Assembly (NCBI GenBank): GCA_948566455.1
Contig: CAOYQO010000003.1
Span: forward strand, 108,021 to 172,020
Reading direction: 5' to 3'
DNA: 64,000 nt
Source of the DNA: an uncultured Phocaeicola sp.
GTDB taxonomy: Bacteria > Bacteroidota > Bacteroidia > Bacteroidales > Bacteroidaceae
Within the stretch, counting starts at the first letter, position 1, and every line of letters starts with the position of its first letter. Positions 28,149 to 38,091 of this stretch are shown piece by piece. The position numbers were made by a program, and so were the translations under genes. A model generated the notes under the pieces. That model was not told the DNA's origin, did no database searches, and saw only the letters and a list, made by a program, of their open reading frames with translations.

Positions 28149-30401
28149 TTATTTTTTCAAATCAGTCTGGAACATACGGTCGGCGCGTAACAGATGACGC
28201 CAGTAGGAAACCAATTCTTGTGATTCCTGCAATACATTGAGGTACACCATGGAAGCTTTTACATTGACATCCCGTTCTTGTATGCGGTCCATCTGTTCTT
28301 TGCGCAAGGTAGAGATCTTGCCTTTCAGAATGGCGCCTTCACGTAGCAAGGCATCAGTCTGATCGTAGGCCTTGTTGGCAAGTACTTCAGTAGCCTTGGT
28401 CATTAATGCGGTCATCTCATCGCGGATAGGGATGAACTCGTTAGTGGCACGTTCCGATAATGGGGTGAACTTATTGTCCACATGTTCTTTACAAGGATCG
28501 CAGATACGTTTCAGACAGTAAAGCATTTGTTCACAACTGTTGCTTCCCAAGTGGAACCAAGTGTTTTTCTCGATAGCAGTAAAGTTGTCTATACGGCGCA
28601 GACCTAGTATTTCTTTACGGCGTATCTTTTTTAACATTTCTTTCTGATTGTCGGTATTGTTCACGGCCTTGCGCAGAGCTTTCAGATTTTCGTTGATGAA
28701 ACCGTCGGTTATCTGCCGGTAGGTTTCATTGGTGAATGCCATTTCGGCTACCAATGTGTTATTTACATGCTGGCGGAGTAATGTCCAACGCTCTTCTTTG
28801 TCTTTACTGGCAATGAGGCGGGAGAATATGTCGTCTTTGCCTTTATCCTTCTGTTTCTTGCTGTAGTGTATGTTGCTGCGAACCAATAGGAAGATGGCAA
28901 GTGCAATAAGGGCCAACATGGCGAATGTGCCTCCATAATACATGATGAGCGTAACCACAAAACAGATCGTGAAAGCGGCTCCGGCAGTGATGAACCATCC
29001 ACCGATAACAGAAAGCACACCGGTGATACGGTATACGGCACTGTCACGGCTCCAGGCACGGTCGGCTAATGAACTACCCATAGCTACCATGAAAGTTACG
29101 TAAGTGGTAGAAAGAGGGAGTTTCAAAGAGGTTCCCAAAGCTATGAGCAGACCGGCCAGTACCAAATTGACAGAAGCGCGTATCAAATCAAATGCTGCCC
29201 CGTTCTCCATAATCATCACATCTTTGTTAAAACGGCTGTCGGCCCATCGTTTCAGATTGTCGGGCAATATTTTGGCTATACTTTCCGAAGCGCTCATGGT
29301 AGAACGGACAATACTGCGTGCTACAGCGGAAGAACCAAACATTTCGTCACCTTCATCCTGACGCGAGAGATCTACCGAAGTCTTCACTACATTTTGCGCT
29401 TTTTTTGAAGTAATCAGCGCATATACCATAATGACGCCTGCTAAAAATAAAAAAAGAAATGGGGTTTTAGCCGGACCATTCAGTGAGTTCATCAAGTATC
29501 CCATTGGTTCACCGTTTCCATTAGCCATGAAGTCTGTATAAGCTGAGAAGCCTGCCAAGGGCACACCGATGAAGTTTACTAAGTCATTGCCTGCAAAAGC
29601 CATAGCTAAGGCAAAAGTACCTAACATTACCACCACCTTGAATACATTTATCTTGCACCAATGCAGTATTTGCATCAGAATGGTGAAGAACACAAAACTG
29701 CAACTTACTAACATCAAGGTGTTTTCCTGAATCCAATGTTTGTTTTCGGTGGTCATGAAGGCGGAATCTTTCAGACCTTTTATCAACATGAAGTAGATAA
29801 TGGCCGTAACAGCAATACCGCCGAACAGTCCGATAGTGTATTTCAGTTTCTTTGTATAATTAAATGTGAAGAGAAGACGGGAGAGATATTGTACTAATGT
29901 GCCGAAGAAGAAAGCTACTGCTACTGAGAGGAAGATACCTAAAATGACGGACAATGCCTTTTCCGTATTCAGCAGATCAGCAAATCCTAGCATTCCGGTT
30001 TCGTCTCCTGCTATTTTGATAAGAGCTAGAACGAAAGTACCTCCCAATAGTTCGAATACCATGGATACGGTAGTGGAGGTAGGCATTCCTAAGGAATTGA
30101 AAATATCCAATAGGACTACGTCTGTTACCATAACTGCTAGAAAGATACACATTAACTCCTGAAAATAAAATTGTTCAGGCCTGAAAATACCGTGCCGTGC
30201 GATTTCCATCATACCGTTGCTCAGTGTGGCGCCGATGAAGATACCGAAAGCGGCAATGGCGATGATGGTCTTGAATGACGCGGCTTTAGCACCGATGGCG
30301 GAATTCATAAAGTTCACTGCGTCGTTGCTGACGCCTACTACCAAATCGAATATGGCTAGCAGAAAAAGGAATACGACGATTCCCAAAAACATTGTTTCCA
30401 T
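28149..30401 (-). CDS. PiT-family inorganic phosphate transporter with C-terminal PhoU-like domain
   Basis: 750 residues. The N-terminal ~530 residues are a PiT permease with two inverted repeats; the signature GVSNDAVNFMNSAIG (near 23) and a second copy GNDLVNFIGVPLAG contain the conserved ND pair. PiT proteins take up phosphate (often as metal phosphate) driven by an ion gradient. The last ~220 residues are mostly helical and charged, like the DUF47/PhoU proteins that usually sit beside PiT genes, so transporter and regulator are fused. At least ten membrane helices are visible. It has its own promoter (30431-30438) and terminator. Confidence 0.9.
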   Translation of the reverse strand: METMFLGIVVFLFLLAIFDLVVGVSNDAVNFMNSAIGAKAASFKTIIAIAAFGIFIGATLSNGMMEIARHGIFRPEQFYFQELMCIFLAVMVTDVVLLDIFNSLGMPTSTTVSMVFELLGGTFVLALIKIAGDETGMLGFADLLNTEKALSVILGIFLSVAVAFFFGTLVQYLSRLLFTFNYTKKLKYTIGLFGGIAVTAIIYFMLIKGLKDSAFMTTENKHWIQENTLMLVSCSFVFFTILMQILHWCKINVFKVVVMLGTFALAMAFAGNDLVNFIGVPLAGFSAYTDFMANGNGEPMGYLMNSLNGPAKTPFLFLFLAGVIMVYALITSKKAQNVVKTSVDLSRQDEGDEMFGSSAVARSIVRSTMSASESIAKILPDNLKRWADSRFNKDVMIMENGAAFDLIRASVNLVLAGLLIALGTSLKLPLSTTYVTFMVAMGSSLADRAWSRDSAVYRITGVLSVIGGWFITAGAAFTICFVVTLIMYYGGTFAMLALIALAIFLLVRSNIHYSKKQKDKGKDDIFSRLIASKDKEERWTLLRQHVNNTLVAEMAFTNETYRQITDGFINENLKALRKAVNNTDNQKEMLKKIRRKEILGLRRIDNFTAIEKNTWFHLGSNSCEQMLYCLKRICDPCKEHVDNKFTPLSERATNEFIPIRDEMTALMTKATEVLANKAYDQTDALLREGAILKGKISTLRKEQMDRIQERDVNVKASMVYLNVLQESQELVSYWRHLLRADRMFQTDLKK

Positions 30402-30430
30402 ATAATTTTGTCTCTCTATTTTATTGGGCG

Positions 30431-30438
30431 CAAAGGTA
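30431..30438 (-). promoter_or_regulatory. -7 box for the PiT transporter gene
   Basis: Minus strand TACCTTTG, 30 nt before the ATG at 30401; no clear -33 box. Confidence 0.6.
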
Positions 30439-30504
30439 CGGGAAGTATATTATGATAAAATGTCATATATGTTACATTTGTGTTACAGGCGTTTTTTTGT
30501 TCGC

Positions 30505-30521
30505 CACGGATTGCACGGATT
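30505..30521. repeat. Short direct repeat in the divergent purH gap
   Basis: CACGGATT is followed directly by GCACGGATT. The motif recalls intergenic repeats that I have seen often in Bacteroidales, but the copy number cannot be checked here. Confidence 0.35.
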
Positions 30522-30647
30522 CACACAACTTGATTTTTAATTTATTATTATCCATATTTAGTGGCGGATCTCTTCTTTTTTGAAACAAATATGAGTGGAT
30601 AAATAATATTTCACGTTTATGTGTGGAATTTATAGAGTGAAAATTTA

Positions 30648-30655
30648 TACCTTTG
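30648..30655 (+). promoter_or_regulatory. -7 box for purH
   Basis: TACCTTTG, 26 nt before the ATG at 30682. A TGTG lies ~22 nt upstream in place of the -33 TTTG. Confidence 0.65.
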
Positions 30656-30681
30656 TAGCCCAAATACTTAATCTATAAAAA

Positions 30682-32205
30682 ATGTCAGAGGCTAAGAGAA
30701 TTAAAACCGCATTGGTGTCGGTTTATCACAAAGAAGGTTTGGACGAGATTATAACCAAACTACACGAAGAAGGAGTAGAGTTCCTGTCAACAGGAGGTAC
30801 AAGACAGTTTATCGAATCTTTAGGTTTCCCTTGCAAAGCGGTGGAGGATCTTACTACTTATCCCTCTATTTTGGGCGGACGTGTGAAGACACTGCATCCT
30901 AAAGTCTTTGGAGGTATTTTATGCCGTCGTGGTTTGGAACAAGATATGCAACAGATAGAAAAATATGAAATACCCGAAATAGATTTGGTCATCGTTGACC
31001 TGTATCCGTTTGAGGCAACTGTGGCTTCGGGGGCCGAAGAACAAGCTATCATCGAAAAAATTGATATAGGTGGTATTTCTTTGATTCGTGCTGCTGCTAA
31101 GAACTTTAATGATGTGGTGATTATCGCTAGTCAGGCACAATATAAGCCGTTCCGTGATATGTTGCTGGAACATGGCGCTACTACTTCACGCGAGGAACGC
31201 CGTTGGTTCGCAAAAGAAGCGTTTGCTGTTTCTTCTCATTATGATTCTGCTATCTTTAACTATTTTGATGGTGGTGAAGGTTCGGCTTTCCGTTGCGCGG
31301 TGGAAGAACAAAAACAACTTCGTTATGGTGAAAATCCTCATCAGAAAGGTTATTTCTATGGAAATCTGGATGCGATGTTCGACCAGATTCATGGAAAAGA
31401 AATTTCCTATAACAATTTGTTGGATATCAATGCGGCCGTTGATTTGATTGATGAATTTGATGAGGTGACATTTGCCATTCTGAAGCATAATAATGCCTGT
31501 GGATTAGCTTCGCGCCCTACTGTGCTGGAAGCATGGAAAGATGCGTTGGCAGGCGATCCGGTGTCGGCTTTCGGAGGTGTGTTGGTTACTAATGCCGTGA
31601 TTGATAAAGAAACAGCGGAAGAAATCAATAAACTGTTCTTTGAGGTAATTATTGCTCCGGATTATGATGTAGATGCATTAGAGATTCTGGGACAGAAGAA
31701 GAACCGTATTATTTTGGTTCGTAAGGAAGCTAAATTGCCGAAGAAACAATTCCGTTCTTTATTGAATGGGGTTTTGGTTCAGGAAAGAGACCTGGACGTG
31801 GAAACTCCTGCCGACTTGAAGCAGGTTACTGAAAAAGCTCCTACGGCGACTGAAATAGAAGATATGTTATTTGCAAATAAGATTGTGAAGAATAGTAAAA
31901 GTAATGCTATTGTACTGGCCAAGAACAAACAACTGCTGGCTAGCGGTGTAGGTCAGACTTCACGTGTGGATGCATTGAAACAAGCCATTGAAAAAGCAAA
32001 ATCATTTGAGTTTGATTTGAATGGCGCAGTGATGGCCAGTGATGCTTTCTTCCCTTTCCCCGATTGTGTAGAGATAGCGGATAAGGAGGGTGTGAAAGCT
32101 GTTATCCAGCCGGGAGGCTCTGTAAAAGACGAGTTGACTTTCCAATACTGCAATGAACATGGCGTAGCTATGGTCGTTACAGGGATTCGTCACTTTAAAC
32201 ACTAA
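30682..32205 (+). CDS. purH: Bifunctional AICAR formyltransferase / IMP cyclohydrolase
   Basis: 507 residues, the usual length. The N-terminal MGS-like IMP cyclohydrolase domain (~6-190) includes LSTGGT and GGRVKTLHP; the C-terminal transformylase domain includes the catalytic KHNNACG and the PGGSVKD motif. The enzyme carries out the last two steps of purine synthesis: it transfers a formyl group from 10-formyl-tetrahydrofolate to AICAR and closes the ring to IMP, in the cytoplasm. It is upstream of the mre cluster but separated from it by a 112-nt gap with a long hairpin. Confidence 0.97.
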   Translation: MSEAKRIKTALVSVYHKEGLDEIITKLHEEGVEFLSTGGTRQFIESLGFPCKAVEDLTTYPSILGGRVKTLHPKVFGGILCRRGLEQDMQQIEKYEIPEIDLVIVDLYPFEATVASGAEEQAIIEKIDIGGISLIRAAAKNFNDVVIIASQAQYKPFRDMLLEHGATTSREERRWFAKEAFAVSSHYDSAIFNYFDGGEGSAFRCAVEEQKQLRYGENPHQKGYFYGNLDAMFDQIHGKEISYNNLLDINAAVDLIDEFDEVTFAILKHNNACGLASRPTVLEAWKDALAGDPVSAFGGVLVTNAVIDKETAEEINKLFFEVIIAPDYDVDALEILGQKKNRIILVRKEAKLPKKQFRSLLNGVLVQERDLDVETPADLKQVTEKAPTATEIEDMLFANKIVKNSKSNAIVLAKNKQLLASGVGQTSRVDALKQAIEKAKSFEFDLNGAVMASDAFFPFPDCVEIADKEGVKAVIQPGGSVKDELTFQYCNEHGVAMVVTGIRHFKH

Positions 32206-32210
32206 GATCA

Positions 32211-32281
32211 TTGCAATTTACCATTTGCGGCTACAATCGGACTGTTTATACAGCATTGTTCAGGTAAATGGTAAATTGCAA
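32211..32281. repeat. Intergenic AT-rich hairpin (family copy C)
   Basis: TTGCAATTTACCATTT (32211-32226) is an exact inverted match of 32266-32281, a 16-bp stem with a ~39-nt loop, followed by further AATTG-rich sequence up to mreB. It may act as a terminator or mRNA stabiliser between purH and mreB. Confidence 0.65.
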
Positions 32282-32317
32282 ATGTCAATTGTAAATTGCT
32301 AAATTGTAAATGAATTT

Positions 32318-33340
32318 ATGGGATTATTCTCCTTTACACAAGAGATTGCGATGGACCTTGGCACTGCCAATACCATCATTTTAAATAACGGGAAGATTGT
32401 AGTGGACGAACCTTCGGTCGTTGCGCTTGATCGCCGTACCGACAAGATGATTGCCGTAGGCGAACGGGCTAAAATGATGTACGAGAAGGAAAATCCGAAT
32501 ATTCGTACTGTACGTCCGCTACGCGACGGGGTTATTGCCGACTTTAATGCCTGTGAACAGATGATGCGCGGTTTAATAAAGAAAGTGAACATGGGTAATC
32601 GTTTCTTTTCTCCTTCTTTGCGTATGGTGATCGGAGTTCCCTCGGGTAGCACTGAAGTAGAGCTTCGTGCGGTACGTGACAGTGCTGAGCATGCGGGAGG
32701 ACGGGATGTTTATTTGATTTTTGAACCTATGGCCGCGGCTATTGGTATCGGTATTGATGTAGAGGCTCCTGAAGGTAATATGATTGTTGATATAGGTGGT
32801 GGTTCTACAGAAATTGCCGTGATTTCATTGGGTGGTATTGTTTCCAACAATTCGATACGTATTGCCGGTGACGATCTTACAGCCGATATTCAGGAATATA
32901 TGAGCCGTCAGCACAATGTGAAGGTGAGTGAACGTATGGCCGAACGTATCAAGATACATGTAGGCGCTGCCTTGACTGATTTGGGAGATGATGCTCCCGA
33001 AGATTACATTGTACGCGGGCCTAACCGTATCACTGCTCTTCCCATGGAAGTTCCGGTGTGTTATCAGGAGGTGGCGCATTGTTTGGAAAAGAGTATTGCA
33101 AAAATTGAAACAGCTATCCTTAGTGCATTGGAACAGACTCCGCCTGAACTTTATGCTGATATTGTTTTGAACGGTATTTATTTGGCTGGTGGTGGTGCTT
33201 TGCTGCGCGGTTTGGACAAGCGTCTGACAGACAAAATCAATATTCCGTTCCATATAGCCGAAGATCCTTTGCTGAGTGTGGCGAAAGGTACCGGTATTGC
33301 ACTGAAGAATGTAGATCGTTTCTCTTTTTTGATGCGGTAA
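32318..33340 (+). CDS. mreB: Rod-shape-determining actin homologue MreB
   Basis: 340 residues, typical length. Actin-fold motifs: DLGTANT (phosphate 1), DIGGGSTEIAV (phosphate 2) and the adenosine motif LAGGGALLRGL. MreB polymerises under the inner membrane and guides peptidoglycan synthesis along the cell cylinder. It is the first gene of mreB-mreC-mreD-mrdA-rodA in one direction, which together form the elongation machinery (elongasome). Confidence 0.97.
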   Translation: MGLFSFTQEIAMDLGTANTIILNNGKIVVDEPSVVALDRRTDKMIAVGERAKMMYEKENPNIRTVRPLRDGVIADFNACEQMMRGLIKKVNMGNRFFSPSLRMVIGVPSGSTEVELRAVRDSAEHAGGRDVYLIFEPMAAAIGIGIDVEAPEGNMIVDIGGGSTEIAVISLGGIVSNNSIRIAGDDLTADIQEYMSRQHNVKVSERMAERIKIHVGAALTDLGDDAPEDYIVRGPNRITALPMEVPVCYQEVAHCLEKSIAKIETAILSALEQTPPELYADIVLNGIYLAGGGALLRGLDKRLTDKINIPFHIAEDPLLSVAKGTGIALKNVDRFSFLMR

Positions 33341-33362
33341 ATGATTTGCTAATGAGGCAGTT

Positions 33363-33426
33363 TGCTAATTTGCTAATGCCATGCGGTATGGATAGCGCAG
33401 TACATTGGCACATTGGCAAATTAGCA
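33363..33426. repeat. Intergenic AT-rich hairpin (family copy B)
   Basis: TGCTAATTTGCTAATG (33363-33378) pairs with CATTGGCAAATTAGCA (33411-33426), 16 bp with one wobble. The centre contains AATGCCATGCGGT (33375-33387), identical to a 13-mer in the hairpin at 40111-40123. Confidence 0.7.
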
Positions 33427-33445
33427 CATTGAACAATTGGTATTA

Positions 33446-34294
33446 ATGAAAAATCTGCTGAATTTCTTTTTAAAGTATAACTACTGGTTTCTCTTTGTCC
33501 TTTTGGAGATAATCAGTTTTGCTTTATTATTCCGCTTCAACAGTTATCAGGGGAGTGCGTTCTTTACATCTGCTAATTTTGTTTCGGGAGCTATGTATGA
33601 TGCAGCCAATAATGTTACCGGATATTTTCATCTGAAAACGATCAACGATGAGTTGGTACAGAAAAATGTGGAACTGGAATTGCAGTTGGAGAGTATCCGT
33701 AAAGCTTTGATTGAAGCGACGGAAGACAGCAGTGGTGTAGAACAGCTTAAGCAGGAAGCACTGGCAGGATATGATATATTCAAGGCTAGCGTGATAAATA
33801 ACAGTGTGACTCATGCTGATAACTATATTACACTTGACAAAGGAGAAGCGGATGGCATTCGTAGTGAGATGGGAGTGGTAAATGGAAGCGGTGTGGTTGG
33901 TATTGTTTATCTCACCTCTCCACATTACTCCATTGTCATTCCGGTATTGAATTCCAAAAGCAGTATTAGCTGTAAGATAAAACGGAGTGATTATTTCGGC
34001 TTCTTGAAATGGGATGGCGGTTCATCCGAATTTGCTTTTATAAAGGATATGCCCCGTCATTCATTATTTTCTTTAGGTGACACCATTGTAACCAGTGGAC
34101 ACAGTGCTGTTTTCCCTTCCGGCATTCCGGTGGGTACGGTAGATGATATCGCCGATAGTCACGATGGCTTGTCTTATTTGCTGCGGGTGAAACTATTTAC
34201 GGACTTCGCCCGTTTGAATGATGTGCGCGTAATTGCCCAAAAAGGGCAGGAGGAACAATTGGAGTTGGAAAAGCAGGTAAAAACGACTAAGTAA
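33446..34294 (+). CDS. mreC: Rod-shape-determining protein MreC
   Basis: 282 residues from the ATG at 33446; a TTG nine bases earlier is less likely. A single membrane helix near residues 10-30 is followed by a coiled coil (~65-100, the VQKNVELELQLESIRKA region) and the two beta-barrel domains of MreC, with GxVG-type turns (VNGSGVVGIVY). MreC bridges MreB and the periplasmic penicillin-binding protein 2. It follows mreB after the hairpin-containing 105-nt gap and precedes mreD by 8 nt. Confidence 0.93.
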   Translation: MKNLLNFFLKYNYWFLFVLLEIISFALLFRFNSYQGSAFFTSANFVSGAMYDAANNVTGYFHLKTINDELVQKNVELELQLESIRKALIEATEDSSGVEQLKQEALAGYDIFKASVINNSVTHADNYITLDKGEADGIRSEMGVVNGSGVVGIVYLTSPHYSIVIPVLNSKSSISCKIKRSDYFGFLKWDGGSSEFAFIKDMPRHSLFSLGDTIVTSGHSAVFPSGIPVGTVDDIADSHDGLSYLLRVKLFTDFARLNDVRVIAQKGQEEQLELEKQVKTTK

Positions 34295-34302
34295 GAAGGT
34301 TG

Positions 34303-34803
34303 ATGTTGACTTATCTACAAAGAATAGAGTGGTTTATCGGACTGGTACTGTTGCAAGTGCTGGTGCTGAATCATATGCATATCAACGGGTATGCCACTCC
34401 TTTCTTTTTTATCTATTTTATTTTGAAGTACAATTCGGGAGTTAGCCGTAATGTCCTTATGATATGGGCATTCCTGTTGGGATTGACAGTCGATATATTA
34501 GGCAACACTCCGGGGATGAATGCGGCTGCGGCCACTGTACTGGCTTTTATGCGTGAACCTGTATTACGATTAGTCACGCTCCGCGATAGCGTCGAGGATT
34601 TTGAACCGGGTATCAAGAGTATGGGATTCTCGCCTTTCTTCCGGTATATCTTATTGTGTACTTTCTTATTTTGTACCATTTTACTTGTCATAGATACTTT
34701 TTCATTCTTCAACCTGCCTGTCTTATTGTTGAAAATATTGACAGATGCCTCAATAACCATCATTTGTATATTGTGTGCTGAGGCGATCAGGAGGAAAAAA
34801 TAG
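34303..34803 (+). CDS. mreD: Rod-shape-determining protein MreD
   Basis: 166 residues, nearly all hydrophobic, with about five membrane helices. It matches MreD in size and pattern and in position between mreC and mrdA. The start is the ATG at 34303 rather than a TTG one codon upstream. MreD is an inner-membrane partner of MreC in cell-wall elongation. Its TAG stop overlaps the GTG start of mrdA by one base, implying coupled translation. Confidence 0.9.
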   Translation: MLTYLQRIEWFIGLVLLQVLVLNHMHINGYATPFFFIYFILKYNSGVSRNVLMIWAFLLGLTVDILGNTPGMNAAAATVLAFMREPVLRLVTLRDSVEDFEPGIKSMGFSPFFRYILLCTFLFCTILLVIDTFSFFNLPVLLLKILTDASITIICILCAEAIRRKK

Positions 34804-36653
34804 TGGAAAGAGATTATAATCTGGAGAAGCGGAAATATGTAATCGGTGCATCGGTGATCGTTATTGTGCTGATTTACCTGATACGTCTTTTTACCTTGCA
34901 GATTATGAGTGAGGATTATAAAAAGAACGCCGATAGCAACGCTTTTCTGAACAAGACACAATACCCTAGCCGTGGGGTGATGTACGATCGGAACGGTAAC
35001 CTGCTGGTGTATAACCAACCTGCCTATGACGTTACGATGGTGATGAAAGAGGTGCACAACCTTGATACGCTTGATTTATGTAAAACATTGAATATTACCC
35101 CCGACTATTTTAAAAAGCGTATCCGCGAGATAAAGGACAGACGTTCCAATCCGGGCTACTCTCCATATACTCATCAGGTATTTATGACCCAGCTTTCGGC
35201 AGAAGAGTGCGGAGTCTTCCAAGAAAAACTGTTCAAGTTTCCCGGTTTCTATATTCAGCGGCGTACTATCCGCCAGTATAATTACAATGCGGCTGCTCAT
35301 GTTCTGGGAGATATTGCAGAAGTGTCCAAGGGGGATATTGAAGCCGATGATTACTATGTACGCGGTGACTTCATAGGGAAACAGGGGGTAGAACGCTCAT
35401 ACGAAAAACAGTTGAGGGGCGAGAAAGGAGTGGAGATATTACTGCGCGATGCCCGTGGACGTATTCAGGGACGGTATATGGACGGGAAATATGACAAGAC
35501 TCCCGTTCCGGGGAAGAATCTGAAACTAGGTATAGACATAGAGCTTCAGATGTTGGGAGAGCGTCTGTTGGAAGGGAAGATAGGCAGTATAGTGGCTATC
35601 GAGCCATCCACAGGAGAAATACTTTGTATGGTATCTGCTCCCACTTTTGACCCAAGATTGATGGTGGGGCGCCAACGGGGTAAAAATCATCTGGGACTGG
35701 CGCGTGACAGTTGGAAACCATTGCTGAACCGTTCTATTATGGGGCAATTCCCACCGGGATCTACTTTCAAGACTACTCAGGCGTTGACTTTCCTGCAAGA
35801 GGGGATTATTACTCCTCAGACAGCCTATTCTTGCTATCATGGCTTTGTGTATGCCGGTCTTAGGGTGGGCTGCCACTCTCATGGGTCGCCCCTGCCTTTG
35901 GTGCCTGCCATTGCAACTTCCTGTAACGGTTATTTCTGTTGGGGGTTGTTTCACATGATAGGGGCGAAGAAGAAGTATGGTTCTGTACAGACTGCCATGA
36001 ATACATGGCGTGATTATATGGTTTCTATGGGATTTGGTTATCCTTTGGGAGTAGACCTTCCGGGTGAGAAGCGTGGGATGATCCCGAATGCTGCTTATTA
36101 TGATAAGAACTATCGGGGATCATGGAACGGACTGACGATTATTTCTATTTCCATCGGCCAGGGGGAAGTGACGGCTACTCCGTTGCAGATTGTTAACCTT
36201 GGGGCTACTATTGCTAACCGGGGCTATTATATTACTCCGCATGTAGTGAAAGAAGTGGAAGACGAGCCGTTGGATACCCTGTATACGACCAAACGTTATA
36301 CTAAAGTAAGCCGTGAACATTATCAGACGGTAGTCGAAGGTATGCGTTCGGCAGTATTGGGAGGAACTTGCCGTAATGCGAATATTCCGGGAATTGAAGT
36401 GTGTGGCAAGACAGGTACGGCGCAAAACCGTGGAAAGGACCATTCTGCTTTTATGGGGTTTGCACCAATGAATGATCCTAAGATTGCCGTGGTAGTCTAT
36501 GTAGAGAATGGAGGTTGGGGAGCAACCTATGGTGTACCTATCGGTGCATTGATGATGGAGAAATATTTAAAAGGCGAACTTTCACCGGAAAGTGAGGCGA
36601 AAGCGGCGGAAATACAAAACAGACGAATAGATTATGGCATACACGAACGATAG
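34803..36653 (+). CDS. mrdA: Penicillin-binding protein 2 (peptidoglycan transpeptidase)
   Basis: 616 residues starting with GTG, overlapping the mreD stop by one base. An N-terminal membrane anchor (~12-32) is followed by the PBP dimerisation domain (TQYPSRGVMYDRNG) and a transpeptidase domain with Ser320-x-x-Lys323 (PPGSTFKTT), an SCN-type motif (ATSCNGYF) and KTGTAQ. It cross-links peptidoglycan during elongation and is the target of some beta-lactams. It overlaps rodA by 20 nt. Confidence 0.96.
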   Translation: MERDYNLEKRKYVIGASVIVIVLIYLIRLFTLQIMSEDYKKNADSNAFLNKTQYPSRGVMYDRNGNLLVYNQPAYDVTMVMKEVHNLDTLDLCKTLNITPDYFKKRIREIKDRRSNPGYSPYTHQVFMTQLSAEECGVFQEKLFKFPGFYIQRRTIRQYNYNAAAHVLGDIAEVSKGDIEADDYYVRGDFIGKQGVERSYEKQLRGEKGVEILLRDARGRIQGRYMDGKYDKTPVPGKNLKLGIDIELQMLGERLLEGKIGSIVAIEPSTGEILCMVSAPTFDPRLMVGRQRGKNHLGLARDSWKPLLNRSIMGQFPPGSTFKTTQALTFLQEGIITPQTAYSCYHGFVYAGLRVGCHSHGSPLPLVPAIATSCNGYFCWGLFHMIGAKKKYGSVQTAMNTWRDYMVSMGFGYPLGVDLPGEKRGMIPNAAYYDKNYRGSWNGLTIISISIGQGEVTATPLQIVNLGATIANRGYYITPHVVKEVEDEPLDTLYTTKRYTKVSREHYQTVVEGMRSAVLGGTCRNANIPGIEVCGKTGTAQNRGKDHSAFMGFAPMNDPKIAVVVYVENGGWGATYGVPIGALMMEKYLKGELSPESEAKAAEIQNRRIDYGIHER

Positions 36654-38088
36654 TATATGGAAATCAGTGGACTGGATGACTATCTGCATTTATCTGATGC
36701 TGGTTATCTTTGGATGGTTCAGCGTATGTGGAGCCAGCTATGATTATGGTGAGATTGATTTTTTTAGTTTCGACACTAGGGCAGGAAAACAGTTTGTATG
36801 GATCTGTTGCTCTTTGGGGCTCGGATTTATCCTGATGATGTTGGAGGATAAGTTATATGATATGTTTGCTTACATTTTATATGGAGGCATGATGCTGCTG
36901 TTGTTGATAACACCTTTTCTGGCAGAGGATACTAAGGGATCTTACTCATGGATAAAATTCGGACCTGTAAGTTTGCAACCGGCGGAATTTGCTAAATTTG
37001 CCACGGCGCTGGCTTTGGCTAAATTTATGAATGTCTACGGGTTTACAATGAGTAAGTTAAAGTATTCATTGCCTGTGGTAGGGATGGTGTTGCTGCCCAT
37101 GCTGCTTATTATTTTGCAACGGGAAACGGGGTCGGCTTTGGTTTATCTGGCTTTCTTTTTTATGCTGTACCGGGAGGGGATGCCGGGTTCTATTTTGTTT
37201 GCCGGGATTTGCGCCGTGGTCTATTTTGTAGTTGGAATCCGTTTTGGCAATGAATTGATGGCGGATGACTGTACTTCCATCGGTGAATTTTCTGTGTTGC
37301 TGCTGATAGTCATCCTTTCTGCTTTATTAGTTAATAGTTATTGCAAAAAAGCATCGGTAGTGTGGTATATCGGAGGGATTGGTGTTGGTGGTACCTTGCT
37401 GGCTTTATTATTTTCGTATTATGTTATCCCTTTTGACATTACTTGGTTCCAATATGGATTGTGCGTAGTTTTATTGTTCTATTTGATCTTCCTTTCTATG
37501 CATGAACGTATGCGTAATTATTTTTATATTGCTCTATTTGCGATAGGTTCGGTGGGATTTCTTTTTTCTGCCGATTATGTTTTCAATAATGTGCTGGAGC
37601 CACATCAGCAGATACGTATTAAAGTGGTGCTTGGTATGGAGGAAGATTTGGCGGGGGCAGGATACAATGTGAATCAGAGTAAGATTGCTATTGGGTCGGG
37701 AGGCTTATGGGGGAAAGGCTTTTTGAATGGTACACAGACTAAACTGAAGTATGTGCCTGAACAGGATACAGACTTTATCTTCTGTACGGTAGGGGAAGAA
37801 GAAGGCTTTATAGGTTCGGCGGCCGTATTGTTTCTTTTTACCGGACTTATTTTGCGTCTTATTGTGGTGGCGGAGCGTCAGCATACTCGTTTTGCCCGTG
37901 TTTATGGATATTCGGTATTAAGCATTTTCTTATTCCATCTGTTTATTAATATAGGTATGGTTTTAGGACTGACCCCCGTTATAGGCATACCACTGCCTTT
38001 TTTCAGTTATGGGGGATCTTCTTTGTGGGGATTTACGATCTTGCTTTTTGTATTCTTGCGTATTGATGCAGGGCGGGGAAAACGTTAG
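36634..38088 (+). CDS. rodA: Peptidoglycan glycosyltransferase RodA (SEDS family)
   Basis: 484 residues, about 100 more than Escherichia coli RodA; the extra length lies in the middle, in two or three additional membrane segments around residues 190-310. SEDS signatures are present: SLQPAEFAKFA near residue 112 and the C-terminal GIPLPFFSYGGSS. RodA polymerises lipid II in partnership with PBP2. Its start lies 20 nt inside mrdA. It ends 3 nt from the stop of the convergent gldH gene. Confidence 0.95.
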   Translation: MAYTNDSIWKSVDWMTICIYLMLVIFGWFSVCGASYDYGEIDFFSFDTRAGKQFVWICCSLGLGFILMMLEDKLYDMFAYILYGGMMLLLLITPFLAEDTKGSYSWIKFGPVSLQPAEFAKFATALALAKFMNVYGFTMSKLKYSLPVVGMVLLPMLLIILQRETGSALVYLAFFFMLYREGMPGSILFAGICAVVYFVVGIRFGNELMADDCTSIGEFSVLLLIVILSALLVNSYCKKASVVWYIGGIGVGGTLLALLFSYYVIPFDITWFQYGLCVVLLFYLIFLSMHERMRNYFYIALFAIGSVGFLFSADYVFNNVLEPHQQIRIKVVLGMEEDLAGAGYNVNQSKIAIGSGGLWGKGFLNGTQTKLKYVPEQDTDFIFCTVGEEEGFIGSAAVLFLFTGLILRLIVVAERQHTRFARVYGYSVLSIFLFHLFINIGMVLGLTPVIGIPLPFFSYGGSSLWGFTILLFVFLRIDAGRGKR

Positions 38089-38091
38089 AGC

